NCBI RefSeq assembly: GCF_008124875.1
Contig: NZ_VNIA01000001.1
Coordinates: forward strand, 178,847 to 242,846
Direction: 5' to 3'
Length of the DNA stretch: 64,000 nucleotides
Source: Tenacibaculum adriaticum
GTDB taxonomy: Bacteria; Bacteroidota; Bacteroidia; Flavobacteriales; Flavobacteriaceae
This document shows positions 1 to 8,635 of this stretch, in pieces (position 1 is the first letter of the stretch; each line of letters starts with the position of its first letter). The notes beneath the pieces were generated by a model. The model had not been told where the DNA came from. It saw nothing but the letters and a program-made list of their open reading frames with translations, and ran no database searches. Both the position numbers and the translations under genes were made by a program.

Positions 1-195
1 TGCTACATTATAACCTTTTTCTTCATTAATCTCTCTAATTTGCTGAATCCGTTCTTTTACAATATCGTAATCAGCGTGAGAAAAATTTACTCTAAATACA
101 TTTACTCCAGCTGCTGCCATTTCCGTTAAAATTTGTTTAGTATTGGTTGCAGGGCCTAGAGTGGCAACTATCTTCGTTTTTTTGTTATGAGGCAT
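1..195 (-). CDS. pyk: Pyruvate kinase, N-terminal 65 residues (cut by window edge)
   Basis: The reverse strand from 195 reads MPHNKKTKIVATLGPAT and continues through VFRVNFSHADYD, the first beta strand and substrate-binding Arg/Asn segment of pyruvate kinase (phosphoenolpyruvate + ADP to pyruvate + ATP, end of glycolysis, cytosolic). The reading frame stays open to base 1, so only the N-terminal 65 codons are present. The start is three bases after the stop of the IPExxxVDY gene, so it is probably co-transcribed with the acpP-fabF-rnc series upstream. Family assignment is secure; the catalytic lysine and the C-terminal domain lie outside the window. Confidence 0.93.
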   Translation of the reverse strand, partial: MPHNKKTKIVATLGPATNTKQILTEMAAAGVNVFRVNFSHADYDIVKERIQQIREINEEKGYNVA

Positions 196-198
196 AGG

Positions 199-669
199 TT
201 AAAAAATTAAAAATTCTTTAGATTTTAATGTGTTTGTGTCAATTATGTATGAGGTGATTATTTGTGGAATCTGATTTATTTTTTCAATAGATTTTACTAT
301 ATATTCAAATTCAACATCTCCTTCTAATTTCAGGAAATAATCTACTCTTTTTTTTTCGGGCACTAAAAAGGTACGAGTTTCACTTTCGCTAAAAAGACCT
401 GTGGTTATAGATTTGCTTATGGATTTATATACATTCCCTATTATAAACCAATCGTAATCTAACTTTTTATTTGTGTACTCATAAACCGAATAAAAAGAAT
501 TGTTATTTTTATTTTCGAAGTCTAAATCGTAAGACGCTCTTTTAAAATTAACTCCTAAATGTTTATTTAATAAAAAAGCTAATCGATAATCTTCTAATGT
601 CGAATGGATACCTATTAAATGGTAATCATAACTAGAAAAATCATCAATTTCTAACGAATATAACTGCAT
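199..669 (-). CDS. IPExxxVDY family protein
   Basis: A 156-residue protein without signal peptide or membrane segment. It carries VPEKKRVDYFLKLEG near residues 102-116, the signature of the Bacteroidota IPExxxVDY family, with valine in place of the first isoleucine. The function of the family is not known to me. It sits between rnc (85 bases upstream) and pyk (three bases downstream), and the tight link to pyk suggests co-expression with it. Family membership is well supported by motif and context; nothing in the sequence shows a catalytic site. Confidence 0.85.
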   Translation of the reverse strand: MQLYSLEIDDFSSYDYHLIGIHSTLEDYRLAFLLNKHLGVNFKRASYDLDFENKNNNSFYSVYEYTNKKLDYDWFIIGNVYKSISKSITTGLFSESETRTFLVPEKKRVDYFLKLEGDVEFEYIVKSIEKINQIPQIITSYIIDTNTLKSKEFLIF

Positions 670-754
670 AAAAATTTACATTTCTTCTCATGCTAAGTTA
701 CTGAATGTATTAATAATTTTAAATGAAATTAACGAAAACGTTTTCGGCTTTATG

Positions 755-1492
755 TTAAGAATTAGTGATTTGATTTTGAAAAGTAAAATACACTCTTTTT
801 GCAGCCATTTCTTCTGCTTTCTTTTTTGATGTAGATCTTCCTTTAGCTATTTTTTGTCCATCAATAGTAATACGAACGCTAAAATGTTTTTTAGTTTGAT
901 TTCCTGTGTCTTCATAACTTTCAAAGTTATATTTCTTTTTAGTTTTTTGACACCATTCAATTATCAACCCTTTATAACTAGAAATCTTTCCTTCTAATCT
1001 TTCAATATCCACATAAGGAGTTATTACTTGATCATAAATAAATTGATGACAATAATTATAACCTCTATCTAAATAAATGGCACCTACTAAAGCTTCAAAA
1101 ATATTACCATGAATATTATCTCCAACTTGATCTCTGGAAACATTACTTCTTACAAATCGAATTAAATCTAAATCTTTACCAAGTTTATTTAAATTCTCAC
1201 GACTAACAACTTTAGATCGCATTTGAGTTAAATATCCTTCATCTCCTTTTGGTGATTCTTTATAAAGATAAGAAGCTATTACCGATCCTAAAATAGCATC
1301 ACCTAAAAACTCTAATCGCTCGTAGTTAATAGGTTTTCCAGTTTTATCTGTCATTTTTAAAGAGCGATGTGTAAACGCCTTTTTATAATGATTTAGTACA
1401 ACTGGTTTAAAATTTAATAAATCTTTAAGGTCATAGTAGAAGTCTTCGTCTTCTTTAGTTTTTGGCCGAACTATTTTACGAAGAAAATTCAT
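755..1492 (-). CDS. rnc: Ribonuclease III
   Basis: A 245-residue double-strand-specific endoribonuclease that processes rRNA precursors and other structured RNAs. The family signature ERLEFLGDA is at residues 58-66, a second acidic segment NIFEALVGAIYLD holds the metal-binding Glu133, and a double-stranded RNA-binding domain occupies roughly residues 173-240, ending in the lysine-rich SKKKAEEMAAKR. Length is normal for Bacteroidota, which carry a short N-terminal extension. It follows fabF by seven bases, in the usual flavobacterial order acpP-fabF-rnc. Confidence 0.96.
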   Translation of the reverse strand: MNFLRKIVRPKTKEDEDFYYDLKDLLNFKPVVLNHYKKAFTHRSLKMTDKTGKPINYERLEFLGDAILGSVIASYLYKESPKGDEGYLTQMRSKVVSRENLNKLGKDLDLIRFVRSNVSRDQVGDNIHGNIFEALVGAIYLDRGYNYCHQFIYDQVITPYVDIERLEGKISSYKGLIIEWCQKTKKKYNFESYEDTGNQTKKHFSVRITIDGQKIAKGRSTSKKKAEEMAAKRVYFTFQNQITNS

Positions 1493-1499
1493 ACTTACA

Positions 1500-2750
1500 T
1501 TAGTCTAATTTTTTAAAGACAACACAAGCATTATGTCCACCAAAACCAAATGTATTACTCATCGCTACTTTAATATCTCTCTTCTGAGCCTTATTTAAAG
1601 TTAAATTCAACTCCGGATTAATATTTTCATCCACCACAGAATGGTTTATTGTTGGAGGAACAATTCCGTGTTTCATTGCTAAAATAGTCGCAATCGCTTC
1701 TATTCCTCCAGCAGCACCTAATAAGTGCCCTGTCATAGATTTTGTAGAATTGATATTGATATTTTTAGCATGATCACCAAAAACTTCAGATATCGCCTTT
1801 AATTCAGCTACATCACCTAGCGGTGTTGAAGTTCCGTGAGTATTAATATGATCTACTTCTTCTGGTTGAAGCCCAGCATTTTGAAGACAATTTTTCATAA
1901 CTGCAATTACCCCAACTCCTTCAGGATGTGGCGCAGTCATGTGGTATGCGTCCGATGATAATCCACCACCTAAAACTTCTGCATAAATTTTTGCTCCACG
2001 TGCTTTAGCATGTTCGTATTCTTCAAAAACCAATGCACCAGAACCTTCTCCTAAAACAAAACCGTCTCGCTCTGCGTCAAAAGGTTTTGAAGCAGTTTTT
2101 AGATTTTCATTATTGGTAGATAAGGCGTGCATTGCATTAAAACCTCCCATACCTGCTATAGTAACTGCGGCTTCAGAGCCACCAGTTACAACAACATCAC
2201 AATGTCCTAAACGAATGTAGTTTAAGGCATCTATCATAGCGTTTGCTGCAGATGCACAAGCAGATACTGTAGTGTAATTAGGCCCCATAAATCCATTTTT
2301 AATAGATATATTTCCTGGAGCAATATCTGCAATCATTTTAGGAATAAAGAAAGGGTTGAATTTTGGTGTTCCATCTCCAGAAGCAAATTCTAATACTTCA
2401 TTCTGAAAAGTTTCTAAACCACCAATACCTGCTCCCCAAATTACTCCTACTCGAAGTTTATCAACTTCTTCTAGGTTTAACTTAGCATCTGCGATTGCTT
2501 CATCAGAAGCTACCATTGCATATTGCGTAAACCTATCCATTTTACGCGCCTCTTTTCTATTAATGAAATCGGTCGCGTTAAAATTTTTCAACTCACATGC
2601 GAAACGAGTTTTGAACTTGGCAGCATCAAAATACGTAATAGGTGCTGCTCCGCTAACTCCGTTAACCAAACCGTTCCAATACTCTTCAATATTATTTCCT
2701 ATTGGCGTTAATGCGCCAAGTCCAGTGACTACAACTCGTTTTAATTGCAT
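1500..2750 (-). CDS. fabF: Beta-ketoacyl-ACP synthase II
   Basis: A 416-residue condensing enzyme of type II fatty acid synthesis: it joins malonyl-ACP to an acyl-ACP and releases CO2. The catalytic cysteine is Cys165 in the SACAS motif; the two active-site histidines are in NTHGTSTPLGD and in MTGHLLGAAG. Length matches the family. It starts seven bases after the acyl carrier protein gene that supplies its substrate, and the start ATG is the first in frame after the acpP stop. Confidence 0.97.
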   Translation of the reverse strand: MQLKRVVVTGLGALTPIGNNIEEYWNGLVNGVSGAAPITYFDAAKFKTRFACELKNFNATDFINRKEARKMDRFTQYAMVASDEAIADAKLNLEEVDKLRVGVIWGAGIGGLETFQNEVLEFASGDGTPKFNPFFIPKMIADIAPGNISIKNGFMGPNYTTVSACASAANAMIDALNYIRLGHCDVVVTGGSEAAVTIAGMGGFNAMHALSTNNENLKTASKPFDAERDGFVLGEGSGALVFEEYEHAKARGAKIYAEVLGGGLSSDAYHMTAPHPEGVGVIAVMKNCLQNAGLQPEEVDHINTHGTSTPLGDVAELKAISEVFGDHAKNININSTKSMTGHLLGAAGGIEAIATILAMKHGIVPPTINHSVVDENINPELNLTLNKAQKRDIKVAMSNTFGFGGHNACVVFKKLD

Positions 2751-2757
2751 ATAATTC

Positions 2758-2994
2758 TTACTTTTTTGCTTCTTCTATATAGCTAACTGCTTGACCAACT
2801 GTTCCGATGTTCTCTGCTTGATCGTCTGGAATTTGAATATCAAATTCTTTTTCGAACTCCATGATTAACTCAACAGTGTCTAAAGAATCTGCTCCTAAAT
2901 CATTTGTGAAGCTAGCTTCGTTAGTTACTTCGTTATCGTCTACTCCTAATTTATCAACGATAATAGCTTTTACTCTTGATGCAATGTCTGACAT
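2758..2994 (-). CDS. acpP: Acyl carrier protein
   Basis: A 78-residue acidic four-helix carrier protein. Ser37 in [10 protein letters not shown] is the site where the 4-prime-phosphopantetheine arm is attached; acyl chains are carried on this arm to FabF and the other fatty acid enzymes. It is the first gene of the leftward acpP-fabF-rnc-pyk series. A Bacteroidota -7 box lies about 30 bases upstream (3026-3033, reverse strand). Confidence 0.98.
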   Translation of the reverse strand: MSDIASRVKAIIVDKLGVDDNEVTNEASFTNDLGADSLDTVELIMEFEKEFDIQIPDDQAENIGTVGQAVSYIEEAKK

Positions 2995-3025
2995 AATTTT
3001 CTAATTTTTAAATTTAAAATCGGGG

Positions 3026-3033
3026 CAAAAATA
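3026..3033 (-). promoter_or_regulatory. Candidate -7 box of the acpP operon
   Basis: The reverse strand reads TATTTTTG, a perfect TAnnTTTG -7 element of the Bacteroidota primary sigma factor, about 32 bases before the acpP start. No clear TTG was seen at the right distance upstream, so only the -7 half is supported. Confidence 0.5.
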
Positions 3034-3163
3034 CAAATCTTACGTTTTAATTCTAATTTTTCCTCAAAAATGTGAAGTCTAAATTAAAAAAATCTTTTGT
3101 TATAGACGACACGTTGTTAATATTTATTCTTTTTTTTGCAGTAACAACACAATTAATATAAAA

Positions 3164-3733
3164 ATGAAACGTATTGTAATTTTTGCTTCGGGCTCTGGTA
3201 CCAATGCCGAAAATATTATTAAGTATTTTCAATTTACCCAAACTGCTATTGTTACTCGTGTCCTGTCTAACAACGAACGTGCCAAAGTTTTTGACCGGTG
3301 TAAGGGGTTAAAAATAAGCTTTTTACATTTTAAAAAAGACTCTTTTTCTACTTCAGACGAAATATTAAATTTACTAAAAAAAGAAGCCGACTACATTGTT
3401 TTGGCGGGTTTTTTATGGAAAGTTCCTAGTAAAATTGTAACTGCTTTTCCTAATAAAATAATTAATATTCATCCTGCACTTTTACCAAAATATGGTGGAA
3501 AAGGAATGTATGGAATGCATGTTCATAAAGCTGTAAAAGAAAATAATGAAAAAGAAACTGGTATTACAATCCATTATGTAAATGAAAAATATGATGAAGG
3601 AGCAATCATTTTTCAAGAAAAAATAGCTATTTCTTCGGAAGATACTCCAGAAATAATTGCGCAAAAAGTACATTTATTAGAATATAAGTATTTTCCGAAA
3701 GTAATTGAAGAGGTTATTTTAAAAAATGAGTAA
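3164..3733 (+). CDS. purN: Phosphoribosylglycinamide formyltransferase
   Basis: A 189-residue formyltetrahydrofolate-dependent enzyme that formylates glycinamide ribonucleotide, the third step of purine synthesis. The N-terminal loop ASGSGTNAENI binds the phosphate of the substrate. The catalytic trio is visible as Asn101 and His103 in NIHPALLPKYGG and Asp144 in the EKYDEGA segment. Length matches the family. It is transcribed away from acpP, and its last eight bases overlap the RNase H gene that follows. Confidence 0.95.
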   Translation: MKRIVIFASGSGTNAENIIKYFQFTQTAIVTRVLSNNERAKVFDRCKGLKISFLHFKKDSFSTSDEILNLLKKEADYIVLAGFLWKVPSKIVTAFPNKIINIHPALLPKYGGKGMYGMHVHKAVKENNEKETGITIHYVNEKYDEGAIIFQEKIAISSEDTPEIIAQKVHLLEYKYFPKVIEEVILKNE

Positions 3734-4364
3734 ACAAAAAAAATATTACGTTGTTTGGAAAGGAAAAAAAACAGGTGTTTTTACTTCTTGGGATGTTTGT
3801 AAAAAACAAATAACTGGATTTGAAGGCGCACAATACAAATCTTTTGCAGACAAAGCTGAAGCCGAAAAAGCGTTTACCAAAAGCTATAACGATTATAAAG
3901 GTAAAAACACTAAAAAAACTATCCTTTCTGCTACTGAAAAAGCACAATACGGAAGTCCTATTTTAAAAAGTTTAGCTGTAGATGCTGCTTGTTCAGGTAA
4001 CCCTGGAAAGCTAGAATATCGAGGCGTATTAACCGATTCTAAAAAGCAAGTTTTTATCCAAGGTCCGTTTGAAAAAGGCACTAATAATATTGGTGAATTC
4101 TTAGCTTTGGTACACGGTTTAGCCTTATTAAAAAGTAAAAACCTACCAGATTTCCCTATTTATTCGGATTCTAAAATTGCAATGAGCTGGGTAAAAAAGA
4201 AACAATGTAGAACCAATCTTGAGTTCTCTTCTAAAAACAAAGTGCTCCTTGATTTAATAAAACGTGCCGAAAAATGGTTACAAGAGAACACTTATAAAAA
4301 TCCAATTTTAAAGTGGGAAACCAAAGCTTGGGGTGAAATTCCTGCAGATTTTGGCAGAAAATAA
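3726..4364 (+). CDS. rnhA: Ribonuclease H with N-terminal viroplasmin domain
   Basis: A 212-residue protein that cleaves RNA in RNA-DNA hybrids. Residues 5-50 (YYVVWKGKKTGVFTSWDVC) form a viroplasmin/RNase HI N-terminal domain that binds hybrid or duplex nucleic acid. The catalytic domain follows, with the four acidic residues Asp86 (AVDAACSGNPG), Glu124 (NIGEFLAL), Asp148 (YSDSKIA) and Asp208 (ADFGRK). It overlaps the end of purN by eight bases, so translation is probably coupled. The symbol is by function class, because Bacteroidota can hold more than one RNase H. Confidence 0.92.
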   Translation: MSKQKKYYVVWKGKKTGVFTSWDVCKKQITGFEGAQYKSFADKAEAEKAFTKSYNDYKGKNTKKTILSATEKAQYGSPILKSLAVDAACSGNPGKLEYRGVLTDSKKQVFIQGPFEKGTNNIGEFLALVHGLALLKSKNLPDFPIYSDSKIAMSWVKKKQCRTNLEFSSKNKVLLDLIKRAEKWLQENTYKNPILKWETKAWGEIPADFGRK

Positions 4365-4365
4365 A

Positions 4366-4764
4366 TTATTCTTTTATAAAACTCATTAACAAATCAACCA
4401 ATGGTTTTAATTCCGCTGGCGGATGACCATCATCAAAAGTGGATGAAATATACTCTTTACCCCCCTGTTTAACAGTAACTGTTGCATGCAATGCTCCGTC
4501 GTGTAGTCTTTCTTTAGTAGGCGCCTCTAAATCTTTCATCTCTTCCAAAGTAATTTTACTAATTATCTCATTTAGTTTTTTTAAATTTTCTGAAGATATT
4601 GTTACTATTTTTTGTTTTTGGTTTGTAGCATATGATAGTTGATTACCAACAACTATTAATTTTTTAGAACTCCCTCGCGTCATTGCTTCGTAAGTAACAT
4701 CAGTTTTTTGCGATGCACAACTCATCATCAATAATAAAAAAGTAAATGTTAAAAGTCCTTTCAT
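4366..4764 (-). CDS. Small putative lipoprotein
   Basis: A 132-residue protein that I cannot place in a named family. It begins with a lipoprotein signal peptide ending in LLMMSCAS, with Cys16 as the likely lipidated residue, so it should sit in the cell envelope. The mature part is mixed alpha/beta with a terminal amphipathic helix (PLVDLLMSFIKE). Its stop is one base from the stop of the convergent RNase H gene, and no hairpin separates them. No catalytic motif is visible. Confidence 0.75.
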   Translation of the reverse strand: MKGLLTFTFLLLMMSCASQKTDVTYEAMTRGSSKKLIVVGNQLSYATNQKQKIVTISSENLKKLNEIISKITLEEMKDLEAPTKERLHDGALHATVTVKQGGKEYISSTFDDGHPPAELKPLVDLLMSFIKE

Positions 4765-4814
4765 TTGAATATATTTTTTCTAAAAATACAACATAATAGA
4801 TTAATTTTACAAGA

Positions 4815-6071
4815 ATGTTTGCACTAATAGATTGTAATAATTTTTACGCGTCTTGCGAACGGGTGTTTAATCCGAATTTGCAAGGTAAACCCATCGCTAT
4901 TTTAAGTAATAACGACGGGTGTGTTATCTCGTTAAGTGACGAAGCTAAAGCCTTACAACTACCTTTTGGTGCTCCTATTTTTAAGTGGGATCAATTTTGT
5001 AAAGAAAAAAATATTCAAGTACTTTCTTCAAATTATCCTTTATACGGAGATATGAGTGAACGTGTTATGAAAATTATTTCACAATTTTCCCCTGATATCG
5101 AAGTATATTCTATCGACGAGGCTTTTTTACAATTTAGAGGGTTTGAAAGTTTTAATTTAGATGAATACGGACATCAAATTAGAAATCGTGTTTTACAGTG
5201 GACTGGGATTCCTACTTGTGTAGGTGTTGCTACCACAAAAGGATTAAGTAAAGTTGCAAACAAAATTGCTCGAAAATTTCCAAAAGAAACTGGTGGTGTT
5301 TACGTGATTGATTCCGAAGAAAAAAGAATTAAAGCATTGCAATGGACACCCATTGAAAATGTGTGGGGAATTGGTTATCGACTACAAAAGAAGCTCAAAG
5401 CAAAAGGTTGCATAAAAGCATATGATTTCACGCAGTTAAATAGTGAGTGGGTACGAAAAAATTTCTCTATTACACTTTGGAAATTACAGCAAGATCTCTT
5501 AGGAAATTCAGCCATTGAGTTAGACGAATCAATCACCAAAAAAGCCATTGCGACCACACGAAGTTTTGAATACACGTATTCTGATATTGATAATATTAAA
5601 GAACGTGTTGCTACATTTGCTATAAGTTGCGCTGAAAAATTACGCAAACAAAAAAGTAGTTGCCATATGCTCATCGTAACTTTGAGTAGCGACCGACATA
5701 AAAAAGAGCTAGCCCAACACTGCGCAAACAAAACAATAATTTTTCCATACCCAACAAACTCTTCGTTAGCCATTAGCAAAAGTGCTATTGAAGCGGTAAA
5801 AAGTATTTACAAAAACGGCATTAAATACAAACGCGCAGGTGTTATCGTTACAGGTTTGGTGCCCGAAGATAATTTTCAGTTGAATATGTTTATCCATGAA
5901 AATCCAAAGCATAAACCCTTAATGAATGCGATTGATCATATCAACAAAAAATATAAAGCTGATAAAATTAAATTAGGAAGTCAGGATTTAGAACGCACTT
6001 GGAAAATGCGCCAAGAAAGGTTATCTCCAAAATACACCACTAATATTAAAGATATAATTAAGGTAATATGA
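4815..6071 (+). CDS. umuC: Y-family DNA polymerase, UmuC-like (DNA polymerase V catalytic subunit)
   Basis: A 418-residue error-prone polymerase that copies past DNA lesions. The palm carries Asp6 (ALIDCNNFYASCE) and the YSIDEAF motif with Asp101 and Glu102, which bind the catalytic metals. A helix-hairpin-helix region follows (VWGIGYRLQKKLKAKG, about residues 184-199), then the little-finger domain. The DUF4113-type C-terminal end of UmuC is present (SPKYTTNIKDIIKV). The stop codon overlaps the umuD start in an ATGA. The order umuC before umuD is the reverse of the E. coli operon. Confidence 0.93.
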   Translation: MFALIDCNNFYASCERVFNPNLQGKPIAILSNNDGCVISLSDEAKALQLPFGAPIFKWDQFCKEKNIQVLSSNYPLYGDMSERVMKIISQFSPDIEVYSIDEAFLQFRGFESFNLDEYGHQIRNRVLQWTGIPTCVGVATTKGLSKVANKIARKFPKETGGVYVIDSEEKRIKALQWTPIENVWGIGYRLQKKLKAKGCIKAYDFTQLNSEWVRKNFSITLWKLQQDLLGNSAIELDESITKKAIATTRSFEYTYSDIDNIKERVATFAISCAEKLRKQKSSCHMLIVTLSSDRHKKELAQHCANKTIIFPYPTNSSLAISKSAIEAVKSIYKNGIKYKRAGVIVTGLVPEDNFQLNMFIHENPKHKPLMNAIDHINKKYKADKIKLGSQDLERTWKMRQERLSPKYTTNIKDIIKVI

Positions 6072-6505
6072 GTATACAATCACAAAGCTTAACTTTTTTT
6101 AGTCCGAAAACCTCAAAAAGCGAAGGCGCTATCTTTTTTGATTCTGGAATTTCTGCTGGATTTCCTTCTCCTGCTGATGACTTTAAAGAAACTCGAATTT
6201 CTTTAGATGAAGAGCTAATTCAAAATAAGGAAGCTACATTTTTTGCTAGAGTTAGTGGGCAATCTATGATTGGCGCAGGTTTAGATGATAATGATTTGCT
6301 GGTAATCGATAGAAGTATTGAACCTACTAATAATAAAATTGCCGTTTGTTTTTTAGACGGAGAATTTACCGTAAAACGCTTACGTGTTGAAGGAGAAAAT
6401 GTGTGGCTACAACCAGAAAATCCCGATTATCCTATCATCAAAATTACAGAAGAAAATAATTTTGTTATTTGGGGCATTGTAACCAACGTAATTAAAAGGG
6501 TGTAA
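6068..6505 (+). CDS. umuD: UmuD-like autoproteolytic subunit of DNA polymerase V
   Basis: A 145-residue peptidase S24 protein. Ser66 in SGQSMIGAG and Lys103 in FTVKRL form the Ser/Lys dyad (Ser60/Lys97 in E. coli UmuD, with the same spacing of 37). The expected self-cleavage site is Ala30-Gly31, just before FPSPADDF. No DNA-binding domain is present, which separates it from LexA. RecA-stimulated self-cleavage would give the active form that joins UmuC; that is known for the family, not shown here. It starts inside the umuC stop (ATGA). Confidence 0.93.
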   Translation: MSIQSQSLTFFSPKTSKSEGAIFFDSGISAGFPSPADDFKETRISLDEELIQNKEATFFARVSGQSMIGAGLDDNDLLVIDRSIEPTNNKIAVCFLDGEFTVKRLRVEGENVWLQPENPDYPIIKITEENNFVIWGIVTNVIKRV

Positions 6506-6558
6506 ATTTTTATATTTCAAGAAAAAAACTACTTTTATCAAAACTAAAAACTATATCT

Positions 6559-7260
6559 ATGGAAAATACATTTAATGACAAAGTACTATTATCTGCTGGC
6601 ACCGATATTGAACGAATAGAATTTTACAAAAAGACTTACACACATGTTGCTGGTGGTGTATTACTATTTATAATTTTTGAATATTTGTTCTTACAAAGTA
6701 ATTCTATTGTAGAATTTGCCTTATCAATGACACAAGGTTATAAATGGTTATTATTATTAGGAGGGTTTATGTTTATCACCAATTATGCAGAAAGTACCGC
6801 CTTAAAATCATCTGATAAAAACTTACAATACTTGGCTTATGCAGGTTATATTTTTGCTGAAGCTTTTATTTTTATTCCATTGATTTATATGGCAATTTCA
6901 TATACTGGGAATTTTGATTTAATTCAGCAAGCAGGAATTGTAACACTTACTTTATTTGCAGGATTATCTGCTGTTGTATTTGTAACTAAAAAGGACTTTT
7001 CTTTTTTACGCGCAGGATTAACTGTTGGAGGTTTTATTGCTATTGGTTTAATTATAGCGGGTATCTTATTCGGTTTTAATTTAGGACTTTGGTTCTCAGT
7101 CGGAATGTGTGTTTTAGCTGCAGGCTCAATTTTATACCAAACATCTAATTTAATACATAAATTTTCTACTGATGATTATATTCCTGCTGCTTTAGGATTA
7201 TTTGCGTCATTAATGTTATTATTTTGGTACGTATTACAAATCTTTATGTCTAGAGACTAA
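6559..7260 (+). CDS. Bax inhibitor-1/YccA family membrane protein
   Basis: A 233-residue inner-membrane protein with about seven hydrophobic helices, from VAGGVLLFIIFEYLF near residue 30 to LGLFASLMLLFWYVLQIF at the end. Overall order and length fit the Bax inhibitor-1 (TMBIM) family, whose studied members are pH-sensitive calcium leak channels. The N-terminal part of this protein is divergent. It stands alone, 53 bases after umuD, and is closed by a strong hairpin terminator at 7281-7307. Confidence 0.8.
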   Translation: MENTFNDKVLLSAGTDIERIEFYKKTYTHVAGGVLLFIIFEYLFLQSNSIVEFALSMTQGYKWLLLLGGFMFITNYAESTALKSSDKNLQYLAYAGYIFAEAFIFIPLIYMAISYTGNFDLIQQAGIVTLTLFAGLSAVVFVTKKDFSFLRAGLTVGGFIAIGLIIAGILFGFNLGLWFSVGMCVLAAGSILYQTSNLIHKFSTDDYIPAALGLFASLMLLFWYVLQIFMSRD

Positions 7261-7280
7261 ACATCCTCTTTTATCATATA

Positions 7281-7310
7281 AAAAAGCGACCTTTTAGGTC
7301 GCTTTTTATT
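7281..7310. terminator. Bidirectional hairpin terminator
   Basis: Arms AAAAAGCGACC and GGTCGCTTTTT form a perfect 11-base stem around a short loop, with T runs on both strands. It lies between the convergent Bax-inhibitor gene and sufS and can end both transcripts. Confidence 0.88.
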
Positions 7311-7331
7311 TTAATCTTATTTTTCACAAAG

Positions 7332-8543
7332 CTAACTCAGCATCATTTTTGCTTTTTTAACAGCCTCTACTAGTATATCAATTTCTTCTTTTGTATTATA
7401 AAATGCAAAAGACGCTCGAACTGTTCCCGGTATTTTATAAAAATTCATAATAGGTTGAGCACAATGATGCCCTGTACGAACTGCAATTCCTAATTTATCT
7501 AAAATTGAACCAATATCATACGGGTGAATTCCTTCTATATTAAATGATATTACAGACGCTTTTCTTGTTGTACCGTAAATTTTTAGACCTTCTATTTCTA
7601 ACAATTTTTCTGTTCCGTAGGCCAATAACTCATTTTCCTGCTTTGCTATATTCTCAAAACCAATAGAATTCATATAATCAATCGCTACACCAAAAGCAAT
7701 TCCACCACAAATATTTGGGGTTCCTGCTTCGAATTTATGAGGTAAACCTGCATACGTTGTTTTTTCGAACGTTACGGTTTCTATCATTTCTCCTCCCCCT
7801 TGATATGGCGGAAGTTTTTCTAACAACTCACTTTTTCCATATAAAATTCCCACACCTGTTGGTCCACACATTTTATGTGCAGAAGCAACATAAAAATCAA
7901 CATCTAACTCTTGAACGTCTGGTTTAATGTGCGGACACGCTTGCGCCCCATCTACTAAAACATATGCTCCAAATTTATGTGCTCTATGTATAATCGCCTC
8001 TATAGGGTTTATAGTTCCCAAAGCATTTGACACATGATTACAAAACACCAATTTCGTTTTATTACTTAACATTTGATCAAACAAATCTAATCGCAAAGAA
8101 CCATCTTCATCCATCGGTAACACACGTAGAACAGCTCCTGTTTTTTCGCACATCATTTGCCAAGGAACAATATTAGAATGATGTTCTAAAGCAGATACAA
8201 TTACCTCATCTCCTTTTTTTAAGATTGATGAAAAACCAGACGAAACTATATTAATACTCTCAGTGGTTCCTGAAGTAAGAATAATCTCATATGAATGCTT
8301 CGCATTAAAATGTTTTTGAATTTTAATACGTGCTTCTTCATATTTATCTGTTGCCTCTTGACTTAAAGTATGCACACCACGATGAATATTAGCGTTGTAA
8401 TTACTATAATAATCTACAATTGCATCAATTACCACTTGCGGCGTTTGGGAAGTAGCTCCGTTATCAAAATAGACCAAAGGTTTTCCGTGAACTTTTCGTT
8501 TTAAAATAGGAAAGTCGGCACGAATTTTATCAATAGTAAACAT
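7332..8543 (-). CDS. sufS: Cysteine desulfurase SufS
   Basis: A 403-residue class II PLP-dependent cysteine desulfurase that takes sulfur from cysteine for Fe-S cluster assembly. The PLP lysine is Lys224 in VASAHKMCGPTG and the persulfide-forming cysteine is Cys361 in RTGHHCAQP. The reading frame is open 18 codons further up to 8597, but I start at the ATG at 8543. From there MFTIDKIRADFPIL matches the family N-terminus, and a promoter (8563-8593) overlaps the longer form. The rest of a suf operon is not adjacent here. Confidence 0.94.
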   Translation of the reverse strand: MFTIDKIRADFPILKRKVHGKPLVYFDNGATSQTPQVVIDAIVDYYSNYNANIHRGVHTLSQEATDKYEEARIKIQKHFNAKHSYEIILTSGTTESINIVSSGFSSILKKGDEVIVSALEHHSNIVPWQMMCEKTGAVLRVLPMDEDGSLRLDLFDQMLSNKTKLVFCNHVSNALGTINPIEAIIHRAHKFGAYVLVDGAQACPHIKPDVQELDVDFYVASAHKMCGPTGVGILYGKSELLEKLPPYQGGGEMIETVTFEKTTYAGLPHKFEAGTPNICGGIAFGVAIDYMNSIGFENIAKQENELLAYGTEKLLEIEGLKIYGTTRKASVISFNIEGIHPYDIGSILDKLGIAVRTGHHCAQPIMNFYKIPGTVRASFAFYNTKEEIDILVEAVKKAKMMLS

Positions 8544-8562
8544 ATAAAAATCAAATTTGAAA

Positions 8563-8593
8563 CAAAGGTAGTGCTTGCTTTCCAAACCAACAA
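8563..8593 (-). promoter_or_regulatory. Candidate sufS promoter
   Basis: The reverse strand has TTG at 8591-8593, a 20-base spacer and TACCTTTG at 8563-8570, matching the Bacteroidota TTG/TAnnTTTG promoter. Its position argues for the shorter sufS start at 8543. Confidence 0.6.
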
Positions 8594-8635
8594 TCAATCA
8601 ATTAAATTCTTACATTTGTTACAAACCAAACATCT

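Noticed and set aside
5375..5779. A 134-residue reverse-strand reading frame inside umuC
   Set aside because: It lies wholly opposite a well-supported gene and has no recognisable domain; it is a by-product of the umuC codon pattern.
8544..8597. Longer N-terminus for SufS
   Set aside because: The extra 18 residues do not fit the family, and a TACCTTTG promoter box lies inside them.
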